This document shows positions 63,334-64,000 of a stretch of DNA of 64,000 bases, piece by piece. The notes under the pieces are model-generated. The model searched no databases. It was given only the letters and a program-made list of their open reading frames with translations, and was not told where the DNA came from. The stretch lies in assembly GCF_037975245.1 (NCBI RefSeq), contig NC_092563.1, positions 22,350,960-22,414,959 of the forward strand, written 5' to 3'. The number at the start of each line of letters is the position of its first letter. Positions within the stretch are counted from its first letter, which is position 1. This stretch comes from Apostichopus japonicus. Lineage: Eukaryota; Echinodermata; Holothuroidea; Aspidochirotida; Stichopodidae. A program made the translations under genes and the position numbers.

Positions 63334-63721
63334 AGAATCACTGGAACTAGACACAATTTCACCAGAGGAAGAAGAAGATATAGACGTGATTTTGTTGTTG
63401 ATGACATCGTTGGAGTTGGACATATTGGTGGCAGCAGTGGGGTTCATTGCACTTTTTTTGTTGACCTCTTGGCAAGATCCTGTCTCTTGGCTATTTCTCT
63501 GAGAACTGTCAGCAAGGATGATGGTTGTAGCATTCACAGGGCGGATTGGCTGTGCTATCCTCAAGGCTGTGTCCGGTAAATAGAAGGCATCTTGAGGTAT
63601 ATTACAATGTATGGAAAACTTGTGTGGATACATAGCCATTGCTTTCCGGGCCCAATTTTGCTGGACCCATAACCTATGGTCCATCACTTCGTCTGTTACC
63701 CTTATAATGCGACCGAGGATG
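63334..63721 (-). CDS. TENT4: TENT4 (PAPD5/PAPD7) copy B, penultimate coding exon
   Basis: A pyrimidine-rich acceptor (CTCCACACAG) then ILGRIIRVTDEVMDHRLWV, nearly the vertebrate TENT4 sequence SILGRIIRVTDEV at the end of the catalytic core, followed by a Ser-rich linker ending at GATTCT|GTAAGT. The phase (one base completing the Ser codon) is that expected after the YYPNNE exon. Upstream frame remains open past the acceptor for 140 bp, but that part is intron-like. Earlier exons of this copy lie right of the window. Confidence 0.92.
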
Positions 63722-63723
63722 CT

Positions 63724-64000
63724 GTGTGGAGCAAAACCAAAAGGAAAAGGAACAAATAAATCTAGGGGACAATCTGAGTGGAAATGACTGTAATGTTGCT
63801 TAATGAAATATTTACACTGTACCTCTGGAGGCCACCTAGTGTGATCAAGGTTGAGGATCAACACTTGTTTGGTTAGATGTAAACATATCTCAATCGACGA
63901 TTTTTTCTTACTGCATATGACAATCAGTATTGGTTTCCCTTTGTTGGTAGAAAACCTTTTGACAGTAAATTTTCAAAACAACGAGTATATGTAACTTTCA
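63724..64000. other. intron of TENT4 copy B, right edge
   Basis: Sequence upstream of the acceptor at 63722. An open minus-strand frame crosses it but shows no TENT4 similarity, so it is intronic. Confidence 0.6.

Noticed and set aside
63722-63864. Upstream extension of the TENT4 exon frame to base 63864
   Set aside because: A strong acceptor (CTCCACACAG) at 63722 and loss of TENT4 similarity beyond it show this part is intron.

Overview
This window is nuclear DNA from an animal. It has split genes with GT/AG introns, long AT-rich introns, dense DNA-transposon debris and many long poly-G/poly-C runs. The gene set (an interferon-regulatory-factor gene, TENT4-type poly(A) polymerase, paraplegin, mitochondrial malonyltransferase) and the repeat style fit a marine invertebrate deuterostome. 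An echinoderm, perhaps a sea cucumber, is my guess; the species is inference. Coding sequence is only about 5% of the window.

Layout on the minus strand, from high to low coordinates. (i) 63.7-62.4 kb: the last two coding exons of a TENT4 (PAPD5/PAPD7, Trf4-like) gene whose earlier exons lie beyond the right edge. (ii) 28.1-23.8 kb: the DNA-binding-domain exons of an interferon regulatory factor (IRF). (iii) 17.9-13.3 kb: the first five coding exons of paraplegin (SPG7), one of them split by a 370-bp hAT-type MITE. (iv) 10.05-0.2 kb: four exons of the nucleotidyltransferase core of a second TENT4-like gene, which runs off the left edge. On the plus strand, 50.0-57.1 kb holds one complete gene, mitochondrial malonyl-CoA:ACP transacylase (MCAT, four exons, 438 aa).

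The rest is mostly transposons and repeats. They include a 6.4-kb element with 416-bp terminal inverted repeats (1.58-7.97 kb), a two-block 37-bp satellite (10.85-13.25 kb), an 8.2-kb foldback element with long terminal repeats and subterminal tandem arrays (28.26-36.45 kb), many hAT-type MITEs with exact 8-bp duplications, two elements flanked by TTAA, a dead Harbinger-like transposase, a LINE tail touching an IRF exon, and AT-rich and trinucleotide microsatellites.

The striking point is incompleteness. The IRF lacks its association domain, paraplegin lacks its AAA and protease domains, and the TENT4 catalytic exons lie downstream of TENT4 C-terminal exons on the same strand. Tandem or segmental duplication followed by decay, or scaffold mis-joining, would explain this. 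Only MCAT looks whole. It makes malonyl-ACP for mitochondrial fatty-acid (lipoate) synthesis. The genes do not form a common pathway, and I found no CRISPR array, tRNA, rRNA or novel multi-gene system.
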